A stretch of DNA of 64,000 bases from Gigaspora margarita. Its lineage: Eukaryota > Glomeromycota > Glomeromycetes > Diversisporales > Gigasporaceae. The notes below the pieces were generated by a model. It did no database searches, had not been told where the DNA came from, and was given only the letters and a program-made list of their open reading frames with translations. Shown in pieces: positions 47,443 through 59,963 of this stretch; within the stretch, counting starts at the first letter, position 1; each line of letters begins with the position of its first letter. The translations under genes and the position numbers were made by a program. The stretch is taken from NCBI GenBank assembly GCA_009809945.1, contig WTPW01000198.1, forward strand, positions 413,610 through 477,609. The letters run 5' to 3'.

Positions 47443-48052
47443 GTACTGATTAGATAATAAACCACATAAGATGACTATCGATACACAAATAAATTAAATT
47501 TTATTATTTCATGAAGTAGAAGTCTCTATATTTCTTATTTTCTATCTTTATTTCGATTTTTAAAGCACCTATTTATTTCTGAAATACGCTATTTTTCATT
47601 AACTTTGAACCTAATAAAATCGAGCAGTTTATTTTAGATGTATCCACTAATAAAGATCTATATAATTGTTGGGCTTCGGAAAAGTGAAAAACAATGACTA
47701 TTTATATCTATTTGGTTGAAATTTTTGCGATTTAAAAATTCTGATATTTTGATAATCTACAAACTCTAAACAGCACACCCAACACATACTCATGACCCGA
47801 TTAGACCATTTATATATACGACTTTAGCAGGATAAATACAGTATGTATGATTTGGATAAATTTTTGACGGCAAATTTGCTCACAGAAATCTATGCTTAAA
47901 GGGATAATAAAAAAAAAGAATAATTATAAACTGGGGGTATTAGAAATAAATTATTCAAGTTCATAAATGTTTATTATCAAGTAATGTTTTCATTCTATTT
48001 CGTTTGAATTTTTAATTTAGAAATAGGAAAATTGTTAATTCCATACAAATTA

Positions 48053-48262
48053 GGCCATACAAAATTAATTGGTTTTCATAACATTAAACTTTTACGGTAT
48101 ATAGACCCGGTCGGCCGGCTTCTTTTTTTTTATAAAATTATAAAAAAAATTTTTTTAAATTCCACCCGGTTATTAAAACATATAAAAAAAAATTTTTTTA
48201 AAAAGTTTCCAAATTTTGACCCGGCTGGGTTATGAAAACCAATTAATTAATTTTTCATGGCC
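48053..48262. mobile_element. MITE family A, copy 2
   Basis: Ends ggccatacaaaattaattgg and aattaatttttcatggcc with cccggtcggccgg interior match the element at 5709. The plus-strand ORF 48032-48235 across it is spurious. Confidence 0.82.
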
Positions 48263-48449
48263 TTATTATAAAAATACAATCTTTTTTTAAGTAATGATTA
48301 AAATCAGCGGTGAAACCACCTATATGATTATTATTAAACATTACAAATTTGTTATTCGCAATATACTTTAATTAATTAATAAAAAAAAATGTAAACTACA
48401 AAATTGATTACTACCAAGTGTCTGAATATTTGCTTTTGTTTTAGTAATT

Positions 48450-49871
48450 TTATATAATAACAACCCACCAAAAGATAAAATGAACGATTAATAATATACT
48501 CGTGGTAACACCAATTGCGGTAGTTAAATTATTCGAAGGTGATGTATGTGGAGATGTCGAAGGTGATGGAAATGGAGATTTCGAAGGCTTAGTCGAATTA
48601 TCATTGAAAGTGGATAATATTGACCATTTATAAGTTGATGGATTTGAAATATCTAATTTATAAACGTTTTTATTAGGTCCTCTATCAAGATTTTTTTTAG
48701 TCACTATTATACCTTAAAATTAAAATCCATGGAAATTAATAATTTCTTTGAAATATATATATATAAACGCAAAATAAATATAATTACCAAATGATGTAAC
48801 CATATAATTATCAACTATAGTTGATGTATGTGAAGCTAATGGACCAATAGGATTTGCTTCCGTTGGTGTTGACCACTCATAAGTAGAAGTGTTTAGGACC
48901 ACGATGGATGGGGTAGCAGCTAAGTTATTGCTCATTCCACCATATATAATAATGCGTCCATCTGAAGCTAAAAAATTAATAAATATTGTAAATTTGTTCA
49001 TTACATTTAAAAAATTTTTTGAATGTTTTAATACTTACTTAAAACAGCCGTGTAGCCACTACGTATACTAGGTGCTTGCCCTGTTGTATTCTATATGTTT
49101 ATCGTAAAAATGAATTATTTAATTGCTTTCTAATAAGATTAATCACCAATATTTTAAAAAATTTACAATAGGTTGCCAAGAATTTGCCACAATATTGTAT
49201 GTTAATATACTATTCATTGTTGCATTACTATCTTGTGAGAAAAATGAAGGAATTTCACTAGGAAAATATAATATTTGACCATTTGGCAATATAACTTGAG
49301 GTGGATCATATGTAGGTCTAAGTAATCTAGTATAATCTTGATATACTTGCGGAACTAATGAACTATTTGTCCAAACCAAGTTGACAGTGTCAAAAATATC
49401 TATAACATCACCTTGTTGCAATGAATAGACTTTTCCTGTATTTTTATCAGAAACCCAATCATCAAAACTTTCAAAATATTTACTAGGTTTTCCGGTGAAA
49501 TTAATATCTTTATCCCATTTATTTAAAGTAGTGTCAAATGTCTCGAGAAATACCTCATTAGAATTCCCTACAAAGGCAAAAGAAGAAAAGAAAAATTTAT
49601 CATTTGCTTTGCCACCTAAAAATGGCCGAATTAGAATAATACTATAATTGAGTTGAATCCATTTAGATGAATCAATAACGGTATTTTCATTCAAAGGTAA
49701 ATTTGTTAAATCTATATAAAAAAAATCGTTAGATCCCGCATAATACAATTTAGTATTTGCATAGTACGATTTATAGGAACTAGTGCCAGAGAGCAAACAT
49801 TGTACCAAATGAATATAATTAAAAAGTAATGTAATTATGAAATAAAAGTATAAATAAAACATTTGTTTCAA
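48450..49871 (-). CDS. Kelch-repeat membrane protein with signal peptide
   Basis: Four exons on the minus strand: 49871-49167, 49090-49039, 48967-48788 and 48712-48450, with gtaaat/gtaagt/gtaatt donors and matching phases, giving about 399 residues. The N-terminus MFYLYFYFIITLLFNYIHLV is a signal peptide (ATG 49871 or 49862). The middle has kelch-type blades: VIDIFDTVNLVWT, ILTYNIVANSWQP, GRIIIYGGMSNN...VVLNTSTYEWSTP, GPLASHTSTIV and VYKLDISNPSTYKWS. Then comes a Ser/Pro-rich linker (SPFPSPSTSPHTSP) and one membrane helix (TSILLIVHFIFWW) at the very end. Such surface kelch or galactose-oxidase-like proteins are common in these fungi. A binding role outside the cell is inferred; no catalytic residues can be assigned. 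The last helix leaves almost no cytoplasmic tail. Confidence 0.85.
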
Positions 49872-52800
49872 AATAAATATATAAAAGAAAATTTAAAGGA
49901 TGAAAGAAACAAATAGAATGTGAGATATCTTAGTAAACTAAAGCCTGTATGTTTACCTTATAAAACAGATACCGTTATAAGACCATCCAAATCATGACAA
50001 TTTTATACTTTATAAAAAAATTTCGATCTGTCACACATCACGAACTTTTATTTTATAAAATTAAAATTACATAATATCTTACATATTTTATGCATTTTAT
50101 GTACTTCAGTAAAACTAATACTACACAAAAAGGAGTGGTTTCAAGAACAAGTAATCCATTGATATCGTTGTGATAATTTAGGCCTACTTTGTTAATATAA
50201 TCATAGAGTTTTTGATGTATCCCACAAAAAGAAGCATAAATTTATATAAACTATTAAGTGACTTTACGCTTACATAAATTTATACTAAATAAGTATATTA
50301 TTGTCATCCATGTGGCGTTACGTACGTAAATATATGGACCGACGAAGTTCGTGATGTACACGCGAAAGGTTATTGCCCGAAATGAAATTAAGACCTTAAC
50401 TATATATAATCGTAAATTACTATTTCTGCATGTTGGAGTTGGGGAGTTTCAGAATCAACTCAATTCGAAAATAAGTTGGAATTTAAAAGATCCTATTTAC
50501 TGTTTCAAAATTCCCGAATAATAAAATTAAACATACATTGCCGGAGATAAAATTTGCTTCTTTTGAAAATATCTATCGATAAGCGATTATATAAGATTAT
50601 ATAAATAAGTATATTTTTTTAAAAAAAATAAATCTGTAATCTGTACGTCACTTCATTTGAAACAATTATGTTACTTATTTTATCTGAAATTGGACGTCAA
50701 ATTATTAATTCTGAAACTCTCATTAGGTAATTTCGGGGTTAACTTATTTTGAGAATAAGTGGGAATTCGAAAAGCCCTATTTCTGTTTTGTAATTTCGAA
50801 ATCAGAAAATGAAACAGGAGTTATCCAGAGATAAAATAAGCCAACTTTTTTGATAGAATTTCGAAAATAAATTTACGATTATAAAAGAATTCATTATTAT
50901 AAATAAAAATAAATAGGATTTATAGATCATTGATTTTGATATAAATAAGCCACTGCTTTAATCTAAATCAGAAACCTAACCTTTAGGTATGAAACTCCCT
51001 ATTATTATCTTGCTTCATTCTTGACAAATGCAATACATTAATGAAAATGTTCATAATTGAATAAATTCATTCATTTGATTGGATGTCTCTTTCACATGAC
51101 ATTAGTAGATTTGTAAATTCGGTTACATTTTAATGAGTACAAACCGTTAATATTTAATCATGTACGCACAAATGTACGTACGAGCTCTATTATGTGAATT
51201 AACTATGTATTTTTTTCAGTAACGTAGTGGTGTGTAGAAATGGGCAAAGTCAGTTACATATTTTATTTACAAAATTATGTGATCGAGGTCTGTACTACTG
51301 CCTGTGCCACCGACATAAGTATTAATCATACGTTCGTACGTACGCACTAAATTAAATTCATACAATACTAATCTAAACATAGAAATATCGATGCAATGAA
51401 GGCAAAGCTTATGCATTTTTGTTATAATAAAAATTTAGGGGAGATAACGGATTTAGAAAATAAACGGGACTATAAAAAAAATCGAATTTATGATTACGAA
51501 CCGTCTGATGAAAAAATCGCAATTTGAATGTCTTGATTTCCTATTTCTTTAAGTTTATGTGCATAATTTTATCTGTCAAATTACTATGCATTGGGCTAAT
51601 CTGACTCTTATTAAAATTATTCGATAACATGCGTGTGCTTCCGAATTCAATCAAAAACGTTACCAGCAAACATATTGTTGTATTATTACTTTAAAAAATT
51701 ACGTTCTTGATTCAACTTTACGTTCAAATACAGTTGTATTGTCTTTACTTCTAAATGTAGTTAATTAAGCTTTATATACCGTATATCAATATTTTATGCA
51801 GTTTTTGTGAATAAAAAAAAAACTACTTTAACCAAACATAGAATATTCGTATGCATAATGATGGCAGATCATGCAAATTAGCTTTTTCATATACTGTATG
51901 TGCATAAACCATGACAACGATATATGTACGTACGTAAGTACGTACAGAGAAGTTAAATGTTAGAATACCCACGGTCATTTATTTATAGTTTAAACCTGAC
52001 TACCATACAAAGATAAAATAGCCATAGCAAAAAAATGAAATGAAATATATGATTGTTTAATCTCTTCTACTATATCTGATATAGCGCATTTATTAATTAA
52101 TCTTTTTTATTTAAAAATTCTAAGCTTGTGCTTTAAACGTATTTTATTGGTCGTATTCGAAAAACGTGACTTGAGCTTGTAAAAATATCAGACCTAAATG
52201 TGTGATAAAATGAGATTATATTTATACAACATGACTTAAGATGGGTTTAATGCGTGTGCATGATTTCTCAATTATGCGCATTTTATCCCAACTAAATTTT
52301 TTTTTTTTTATAATCCTAATAATATAAAATAATGCCTGGTCATGCTGATGGTTCTCAATGAAATTTGTTTGGTTATGTTTAATTGTTTTTATTGCAGTAT
52401 GTGTAAATTTATCTAATTGCAATAATGTTTTTTCGAAATATACCTAATAAAGAACATTGCTATCCAGTTTTTTTTGGAAATGTTAACCAAAACTTTGACG
52501 CGAAAGATCAAATCTTTTTTTTTTTATCATGAATATACTGTATACAGGAAATAATTAGCTACATACTTTGCATCAAAATGATATGTATTATATAGACTAG
52601 AGGAAGTTTTCTTGTATAACCACCTAAGTGTAGCATTCCATCTCCGAATTTTCTGTTTATAGACTAATTTAAGATTAGCTACTATTAGTTTCAGAATAGG
52701 GTGAAGAGGGCCCTAAGCATGATCAAATCTTAATGATTATCAGTCTATTATTACTATTTGTGGCTTGCATTGTACAGTATCTTTTTAACTTCATATCCAA

Positions 52801-53670
52801 AAAAGGATTTTAAGTGTCAAAATTCTGTATGGTAATCAGGTTGTGATCGAGAATGCTGGAATGGATCATGATAACATCCTTACCAGCAAGTCAAATCGCT
52901 TTAACCTTTGATTCAAAAGCATATTCTAGGTGTTCGTCTGTGAACTATTACGGACGTCATGTAACGGTAATGCATATAATGAATTTTATGAAATTACATA
53001 GTTACAGTTTAGTATAGTAAGGGAAAATAAAATACAATAATTACTATGAACTTGAGACTTAATAATTATGTAAAGATACCAAGAATATTATAAAACTAAA
53101 TAATTTTAAATTCATCGATTAATAATTTTGTGCTCATGATTCGATGCGGAATTGCCATCGACGAAACAACTGTCGAAGAAATCAAATGATTGTTATGTAA
53201 TAATAGTGATAAAATAATTGTTGGGAAAACAGTATTGCACTTTCAAAAAAATAATTATAGTTATGTATATGTTTTGACAAGATGATTGTCTGAAAATTTA
53301 TACTGACGCCGGAGAAATAAGTTTCGGGTAAAATGAGTGTCACCCAATAAAAAAATAAAAAGGAAATTGCTATATGGTGCATCGTGCATTTGGTGCACCC
53401 CACTATATCTCAAAATTTTATTAGGACAGCAGTACTAACAAAAATATTCTTATACAATTTTACACTAAATCCTCCTAATTTTAACTGACCCTAACCCTAA
53501 TCTTTATTAATGCAATAATATTGTGCTTATGAGGATCAAAAAAAAAAAATTAAAAATGTGTAAATTTAATTAGAGCCCATTTTAATTGAATAAATCAGTA
53601 CATCTCACGAGCTACTACTATAATTTACTTAATTTTTCACGGGACCATCATTCTTGGTATCCTAAAGGTG
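49872..53670. other. Long intergenic region
   Basis: No gene supported. A diverged direct repeat links 50462-50590 with 50745-50870 (both around aataagt(t/g)ggaattyraaa and ggagataaaat). GTAC runs occur at 51175-51182, 51330 and 51920-51945. A ggtgcaccccactatatctc repeat with core gaccctaaccctaatc lies at 53375-53550. Confidence 0.45.
53370..53560. repeat. Dispersed repeat with telomere-like core
   Basis: Left end ggtgcaccccactatatctc then aaaatttta; core ctgaccctaaccctaatc at 53488-53506. The left end resembles 24053-24110 (gtgcccctattttgatatctc...), so both belong to one family. Confidence 0.6.
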
Positions 53671-53677
53671 TGACAGT

Positions 53678-54281
53678 CCCAAATTAGGTGGTCGGCTAAA
53701 GCGGAGCGAGGTTTAGATCCTTTTTGATGCATTTAAGGGGAGAAGGTTATTTGATATCAAGAATGTAATTTATGCAGTATGTAGATCAGATATTGCATTA
53801 ACTCCGCTTTAGCCGACCCCAAATTAGGAATAGTGGGAAGATCGTCACACAATTCATTAAAGATTTTTTATTAAGTTTACAATAATCTTTTCATAAGATC
53901 GAAACGTAATCATTTTTTATGCAAACTTGTGGCTTTCGTATCGTACTTTAATGAGGTAGCTTATTTTAAGGTAGAAGAGGTTTTTTAGTGATTTCAAGTA
54001 GTCACTACATAGTAAAATTCAATAAAGTGGTTGGATACCGGATATTTATATTACAATTTTATCGATTTTATCTAATATGTAAATTGTAATAAAAACAACC
54101 GGTGAATCCATTTGAATCCAACCACTTTATTAAAGTACGATACGAAAGCCACAAGTTAACATAATAATTTGAACACGTTTTATAAAATAAGCCACGATGA
54201 CCTCATGAAAAGAGTATTGTAAATCGTATAAAAAATCTTTAATGGATTGTGTAACGATTTGCCCGTCTATTTCCTAATTTG
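53678..54281. mobile_element. Hairpin element just upstream of the secreted-protein gene, with nested MITE
   Basis: Left end ccaaattagg and right end cctaatttg frame arms in which ggctttcgtatcgtacttta (left) faces taaagtacgatacgaaagcc (right), and the attcattaaagattttt block faces its mirror near 54240. An inner pair aataaagtggttggat/atccaaccactttatt forms a second stem. The left terminus has been split by the MITE at 53689-53818. The right end lies 112 bases before the ATG of the next gene. Confidence 0.8.
53689..53818. mobile_element. Mutator-type MITE (family M, copy 2) with 10-bp duplication
   Basis: 130 bp with perfect 17-bp inverted ends ggtcggctaaagcggag, flanked by the 10-bp duplication ccaaattagg (53679-53688, 53819-53828). 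Ends match family M copy 1 at 21960-22230. Confidence 0.9.
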
Positions 54282-54393
54282 TGCGTTAATATGACAAAAT
54301 TAGTAATTAATAATAAATTATATGAACTAAAATTTTCTATATTCTCGCTTTAAAGCAAAAGCGTTTCTTCTCATATAATAAATTTTTATAAAA

Positions 54394-55256
54394 ATGTTGT
54401 TGAAGAAAATTTTGACTATAATTGTACTCCTCGCTTTAACAGGAGTAGGGTCCACTATTCCATCAAATATCATATCAGACCCCCCACCAAAAGATAATGT
54501 AATCAATGTGGACGATATTACTGGTAATCTATCAGCAAGATGCGAAACCGCATTGGTTAGAATTTTTACTGGTCTTGAATTTCTAGCATGCGTTCCAATT
54601 CAAGCTCTTCTATCACTTGTACCGATAATTTCTGAAATTGGAAATATTAAAAAAAATCCCAGAGAACTTCTACAATATCTTAGTTCAATTGATCAATTCT
54701 CAAATGGTATCTGTTTAGCACCCAAATACTCTGATAAGGGCGTTCAAAGTGTAATTCAGACTATAGAAAATGAATGTATAACGGATCTAAATAACAATAA
54801 CACATTTGTGGAATTGATTTTTAGCCTTGCCGTTTTCTATTCTCCCTTGAGAGACTCAATATGCTTTAAAAATAACGATGTATTCTGCATACATGAAACT
54901 GCTGATATCACCTTAAATTATATCAACGGCAATAATATTATTGATGCTATTGCCGTTGCTGAACCAGAACATGTCTGTACACAATGCAATAAGGATATAA
55001 TTAATACTTTTGACAATTTTCTTAAAAACAATCCTCTTGCATTACAAGCACTTTCTCGGGCGGGATTTAATCAAACACATATTGATACAATGAAAACTGG
55101 TGTTGCTGTCAAATGTGGTATTAAATTCGAGGGTAAGTGAAATTATTATGGGGAATAAAGGCTCAAATATCTTTTATACTCTCAAACTAATTATAATTTT
55201 CTACATTAACAGATGGTGAGGTCCCTGATAATCTACACAATGAAATTATTTTTTAG
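54394..55256 (+). CDS. Secreted cysteine-containing protein, two exons
   Basis: Exon 1 is 54394-55132 and exon 2 is 55213-55256, joined by gtaagt/aacag; without splicing the frame would stop three bases after the donor. About 260 residues. Signal peptide MLLKKILTIIVLLALTGVGS. The mature part has nine cysteines (RCET, LACVP, GICL, ECIT, SICF, VFCI, VCTQC, VKCG), mostly helix-like sequence with a hydrophobic segment ALLSLVPIISEIG, and N-glycosylation-type NxT/S sites (NNT, NQT). Exon 2 adds the tail DGEVPDNLHNEIIF. I do not recognise the family. Extracellular location follows from the signal peptide and lack of other membrane helices; a role as an effector-like or wall protein is only possible. 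A hairpin element ends 112 bases upstream. Confidence 0.85.
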
Positions 55257-56495
55257 TTATCGTAATTGTTAATTTCTACGCGATAAATATACGTATTTTA
55301 TGCGATAAATTTACATAGATTTTAACAAAAATATTAAACAACATAAAGTATAATTTGCAAACCTGTTATCAACAAAATGATTAAATCATAAATTTGAATT
55401 CACAATCTTCTAATTAATTATTGTACTAGTTATATTTTCGAATAATTTATTAAATATTTATTTTAATTTCTGAAAAAAAATTCCGCAATATGCAAATAAG
55501 AACAAAATTTTAATTAAAAATAAAGACTTTTAAATTGTCTATTAAATGCTGAATGATAGTTTTCCCCAAATATGAAATGCCAGGAATGTAGTCATGTTTG
55601 CATAATTGTGTGCATGATTTCCTAGCCATCTAGAATGGCGTTTAAACAAAATATTGCATTTGATTTGCCGTTAAAAATCTATGATTTCACATGTTAATGC
55701 GCTGTGCTGGTGGTGTAACATACTGTTATATTATGTATGAGCATATAAGGATTTGATATTCGTGTTACTTTGAGATGATGGAACAGATCGACTTAAGATT
55801 ATTGCAATTTTTTTAAATACATTAATTTGATTTTATTGAGTTTTTAATTTAATATTTTATTTAATGGTATCAGGCCCACTTAGTTTCGGTCAACTCACCA
55901 ATAATTATTTAAAAAAAACTTAACTCGCAGAGAATTAATCTCAGGCAAGGTTTTTTGCAGTCGATTAATTCACAGACAAGACCTAACAGCTAATTTCGCA
56001 GGCAAATTAATTCTATGTTGTTAAAGTTAAGTATAGGTTTATTTTGTGTATACAAAATGAATTTGTCTGTGAATTAATCGTCTGTAAACCCTTTTCTATA
56101 AATTAATTATTATGAATTAAATTTTCTATAAAGTGGTTATTAGTTAAATAATACGGACGTAGATTTGCTTATTTATTATGTGTCGATTGCTTTATTTTAT
56201 TTCAAAAGGTGCATACCGGTAACTATTTATTTTTTTTTTTATGTATCATAACAGTAGGCATATTTGATTACAGTAACGGATTTTTATCCTATTTTATTAT
56301 TATGAGAATTTATGGATTTAAAAAGTCGCAACTAATATGCTAGATAGCCTATATGTAAATAGAAGCTGGGTATAAAAGGATAACAATATATGGTATAACA
56401 GTGTTAAGTACAATTATAATTGGTAGTAAATAGTATAAGTATATATAACACAAAATAATACAGTAGAAATAGGAAACTAAATTAACATTATTCCA
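55257..56495. other. Intergenic with decayed repeats
   Basis: No gene seen. At 55920-56100 a gaattaat(c/t)...cagrcaa unit occurs several times in both orientations, a small inverted repeat. Confidence 0.45.
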
Positions 56496-56692
56496 CGTCC
56501 CATTATGATCGAATGACGGGATTTACTTGGTATCATCACAATTTTTATCTCAAATTTTTATCTTTTTCTTATTTATCACCCGGGCTTTATTTGTTATCAC
56601 CCGGGGAAATAACCAATAAAAAATAAAATTTGCATAAAAATTATGATTAATAAAATGTAAATCCCCGTCATGCGGTCATAATGAAACGGAGA
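56496..56692. mobile_element. MITE
   Basis: Ends cattatgatcgaatgacggg and cccgtcatgcggtcataatg are inverted. The loop has two cacccgggg blocks. Confidence 0.8.
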
Positions 56693-56714
56693 ATAGCTCA
56701 TTTATTCCATCGTG

Positions 56715-56795
56715 CGCGGAAATATTTCCCAGTGATGTATGTATGGGACGCAAAGCGCCCCACACATATACCACTGGGGAAATATTTCATCCCGG
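56715..56795. repeat. Hairpin with ggaaatatttcccagtg arms
   Basis: ggaaatatttcccagtgatg faces its mirror cactggggaaatatttc around a gggacgcaaagcgcccc mini-stem. It shares ccgggg/ggaaata vocabulary with the preceding MITE. Confidence 0.75.
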
Positions 56796-56883
56796 GGAAT
56801 AACTAGATATATATTTAATCTATAAGAAAATGAGGTTATAACCCCTCCAAAATTAAAATTATAATATTAATTATACAATGTAG

Positions 56884-57453
56884 CATTAGGGTGTGTAATG
56901 GCCTATTAAAACCAAACATAGGCAGGGTCACTAATGATTATCACTAATTTCGGATTTTCTAATGGCAAATTCATTTATTGGTTAACAATATGTTGTAAAA
57001 TATCGAAATTATAAATCAGGACACATTTATTATCAAAATCTATATAAATTTTACCAAAATAATTTACATTTATTGACATAACTAATTAACCAAATAGCAT
57101 GCTTTTTTTTTTTTAAATTGAAGCTCTCGACTAACTCTACACTGAAATAGAGTTATTTTTTTCAATATTTTTAAAAAATAATATATAAAAATAACAAAAA
57201 TTGAAATTCAAAAATTAATCATTAATGTTTTAAAAATTTTTATAAAAATATTGAAAAAATAGCTCTATTTCAGTGTAGAGCTAGCCGTGAGCTTCAATTT
57301 AAAAAAAAAAATTGCATGCCATTTGGTTAATTAATTATGTCAATAAATGTAAAATCGTTTTATTAATATATACTATAAAAATTCCGCAATTAGTGATGAT
57401 CATTAATGACCCTGCCTATGTTTGATTTTAATAGGCCATTACACACCCTAATG
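56884..57453. mobile_element. 570-bp hairpin element with TAG duplication
   Basis: Ends cattagggtgtgtaatggcc and ggccattacacaccctaatg are perfect inverted repeats flanked by TAG on both sides. The arms continue through the gctctatttcagtgtagag blocks. No ORF. The 3-bp duplication would fit PIF/Harbinger. Confidence 0.88.
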
Positions 57454-57456
57454 TAG

Positions 57457-57628
57457 CATCCAATAACAGTTTTATTTGTCAGGTAAAAGATCTGAAGGAT
57501 CACAGTATGATCGTTTTACATGACAAATAAAACATCTGGCTTTGAATTTAATGTGGTAGCCTTGGCCACAAAGGTGCTCATGCTATGTGCACATTATATT
57601 CAAAGCCAGATGCACTATTATTGGATGC
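57457..57628. repeat. Three-stem (cloverleaf-like) inverted repeat
   Basis: The outer stem gcatccaataa/ttattggatgc encloses two adjacent hairpins: gttttatttgtcaggtaaaa (57469-57488) with ttttacatgacaaataaaac (57514-57533), and atctggctttgaatttaatg with its mirror ending at 57611. A single strand could fold as a three-way junction. Confidence 0.8.
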
Positions 57629-58108
57629 GAAGCTTCCAATAGGAATTTAATATAATTTTTTTTTTAATAACAAATAAACACTTGAGCATAATCAAGTATA
57701 AATAAATTCATAATTATTTTTGCGATTTCTTTTTTTCGGGTTTAGTTTTCGGGCTAATATCCTTCGGAATTTTGTTCTTTTGGGTTTAGTACAGCGGAAT
57801 GTTTAATTTATGCAAATGACATATTTTGTTGCTCGGATATTGACCAAAACTAGCTTGTTTAATTTATGCAAATTGCATATTTTGTATGTTATAAAGCAAA
57901 TTATGCGGTCTAATTGAGCAGGATCATAATCTTTGAATTACAATATAAAGATTTATAGCATACTAAATATCATATTTGATATTTTTATTAGCTTGGATTT
58001 ACTACTGGTCGTTTCTTGCTTTATCCCTTGAGAATAGTATCTTATAAATAAAACTGGTTATAATACAACCGTCTTATATAGTACTCGGTTCTTTACACGA
58101 TACCTACA

Positions 58109-58472
58109 TACACTGTTAAACCTCCAAACCTGATATGAATGATGGACAGGTTTTGTATCGCTACGGATTTAATAACATTATAAACTACTGTTAAACCTCT
58201 CAAACCTGATATGTATGGTGGACAGGTTTTGTATCAGTATCAAGAGGTTATCGGTTTGGAAACATTATAAACCATTAGATTTATTTATCAGGTGCCGACT
58301 TGGTAGAATAATTTTTATCAAATTTGATAGGTTATTGATTTTGACAGGATCAGTTTTGGGAGGTTCAATAGTATAAGATTTATATATCAGGTACCGACTT
58401 GGTATAGTAATTTTTATCAGATTTGACAGGTTATTGATTTTGAAGGATTATTTTTAGGAGGTTCAACAGTAC
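58109..58472. mobile_element. MITE with duplicated arms
   Basis: Ends actgttaaacctcc and ggaggttcaacagt are inverted. The left arm contains two tandem copies of about 85 bases (aaacctgatatg...ggacaggttttgtatc), the right arm two copies of about 100 bases (tcaggtgccgacttggta). No ORF. Confidence 0.8.
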
Positions 58473-59104
58473 TATTCATGTTTAAAATTAAATATCTTGA
58501 ATAGTATCTTGAGTATATAAGCAGTAACCTATGTTATATACCGCTTTTTTTTTTTTTTGCTACCCGCGACTTGTGATTCACAACTTTTAATTCATAAAGA
58601 AAAGTTCGCATAATGTTAAACAATTTAACAATTTTCTAATAAACCTAAAAAGTCTTTCATCTGTTCGAATCTGATTAACATATTTTTTAATTATCACATT
58701 AGCAATGACCAATTAATATCATCAAATATGTAATATGTAAATTTAAACATTAATTTATCTATTACTCCCTTAAAATATATCAAGTATCTTGTTTTAAAAT
58801 AACAGATAATTTTAATCTTATTATGATCCAACTTACGAATCCGTGAAAACTTTTCTTTCTTTTAGACTATAATTATAGACTAAGTTAGTATAAATATGAA
58901 TAAATAGCTTATTTCAAATCACTTACTATCACAAACTTATTGGGAGGTTTATCAGTTTATAAGGACCCTGACTAATCTATGTGAGCTTATATTTGAGCAT
59001 CATAGTAAATTTTTTTTGTTAGCACTTTTATATTAGTATATATCAGCTATATTTCAAATGTTAGATATAAAATTTAGAATTGTTTAACTTTTTTTGAAAT
59101 GCAA

Positions 59105-59263
59105 TATTCTCTAAAAAAAACCCAGACCTATATTTTCTAAAAATAAAAAATAAACTGATCTACATTTCTAAAAAATAAAAAAAAAAACTACCTTCTATTA
59201 CCTTCTATAAAAAAAACCATACCTACCTTCTATAAAAAAAAAACCAGACCTACTTTCTTTAAG

Positions 59264-59296
<33 letters not shown>

Positions 59297-59335
59297 GAAT
59301 CTACATTTTCTAAAAAAAAACAAAAAAACTTAATT
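59105..59335. repeat. A-rich degenerate tandem repeat
   Basis: Units of about 35 bases, ctaccttctataaaaaaaaa then ccagac, drift into pure A runs (59260-59295). Confidence 0.8.
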
Positions 59336-59339
59336 TTTT

Positions 59340-59660
59340 TTTTACGCCATTGTTAAATTACACCATTGGTGTTCAACACCACTATAATTTTTATTATGAG
59401 CTGCAGTGTAACATGAAAATCAGGTGTAATGCAAATTTTTTTGATATTTTTTAAAAAATGACTATAATGCAAAATTTGATTATGAAATCATCTTTGAGGC
59501 TCTAACAAAAAAAATTCCTCGTGAAATTTTGGTATAATCTATGTCCCTGATCAATCCCAGGCCTTAACCCTAACCCTAATATTAATCAAAATTTACTTTT
59601 TGTTTTTATTTTGATTTGCATGTTACATGAATTTCATATTACTGGTGTTGAACACCACTG
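59340..59660. repeat. Repeat with ggtgttcaacacc ends and telomere-like core
   Basis: ccattggtgttcaacaccac at 59362 and ctggtgttgaacaccactgg at 59641 are inverted ends. The core ccttaaccctaaccctaat lies at 59562-59580. Confidence 0.75.
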
Positions 59661-59963
59661 GTTTGATTTATAATTACTGTTTTTTTTACTACCTTATTTC
59701 ATAATATTTACAATTTCTTATTCTATTAGCATTATTTTAAATATAACATTTTAGTCATTAGCTGTTTTAAAATATAACCTTTTTATCCAATATCTACTTT
59801 TCAAATATAACCTTTTTTAAAAAAGTGTCTATTGTCACATGAGTGATAGTTGTATGTTGTAATATAAAAGTTAAAAGTTAAATTTAACCATATAACAGTT
59901 CAGATGAAGCTTAAAGTATAAATGATATGTATTATAGTATAGTATCATTCTTTATTAATAATT

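Noticed and set aside
48032-48235. 67-codon ORF
   Set aside because: Lies across a MITE (48053-48262) and reads its inverted repeats.
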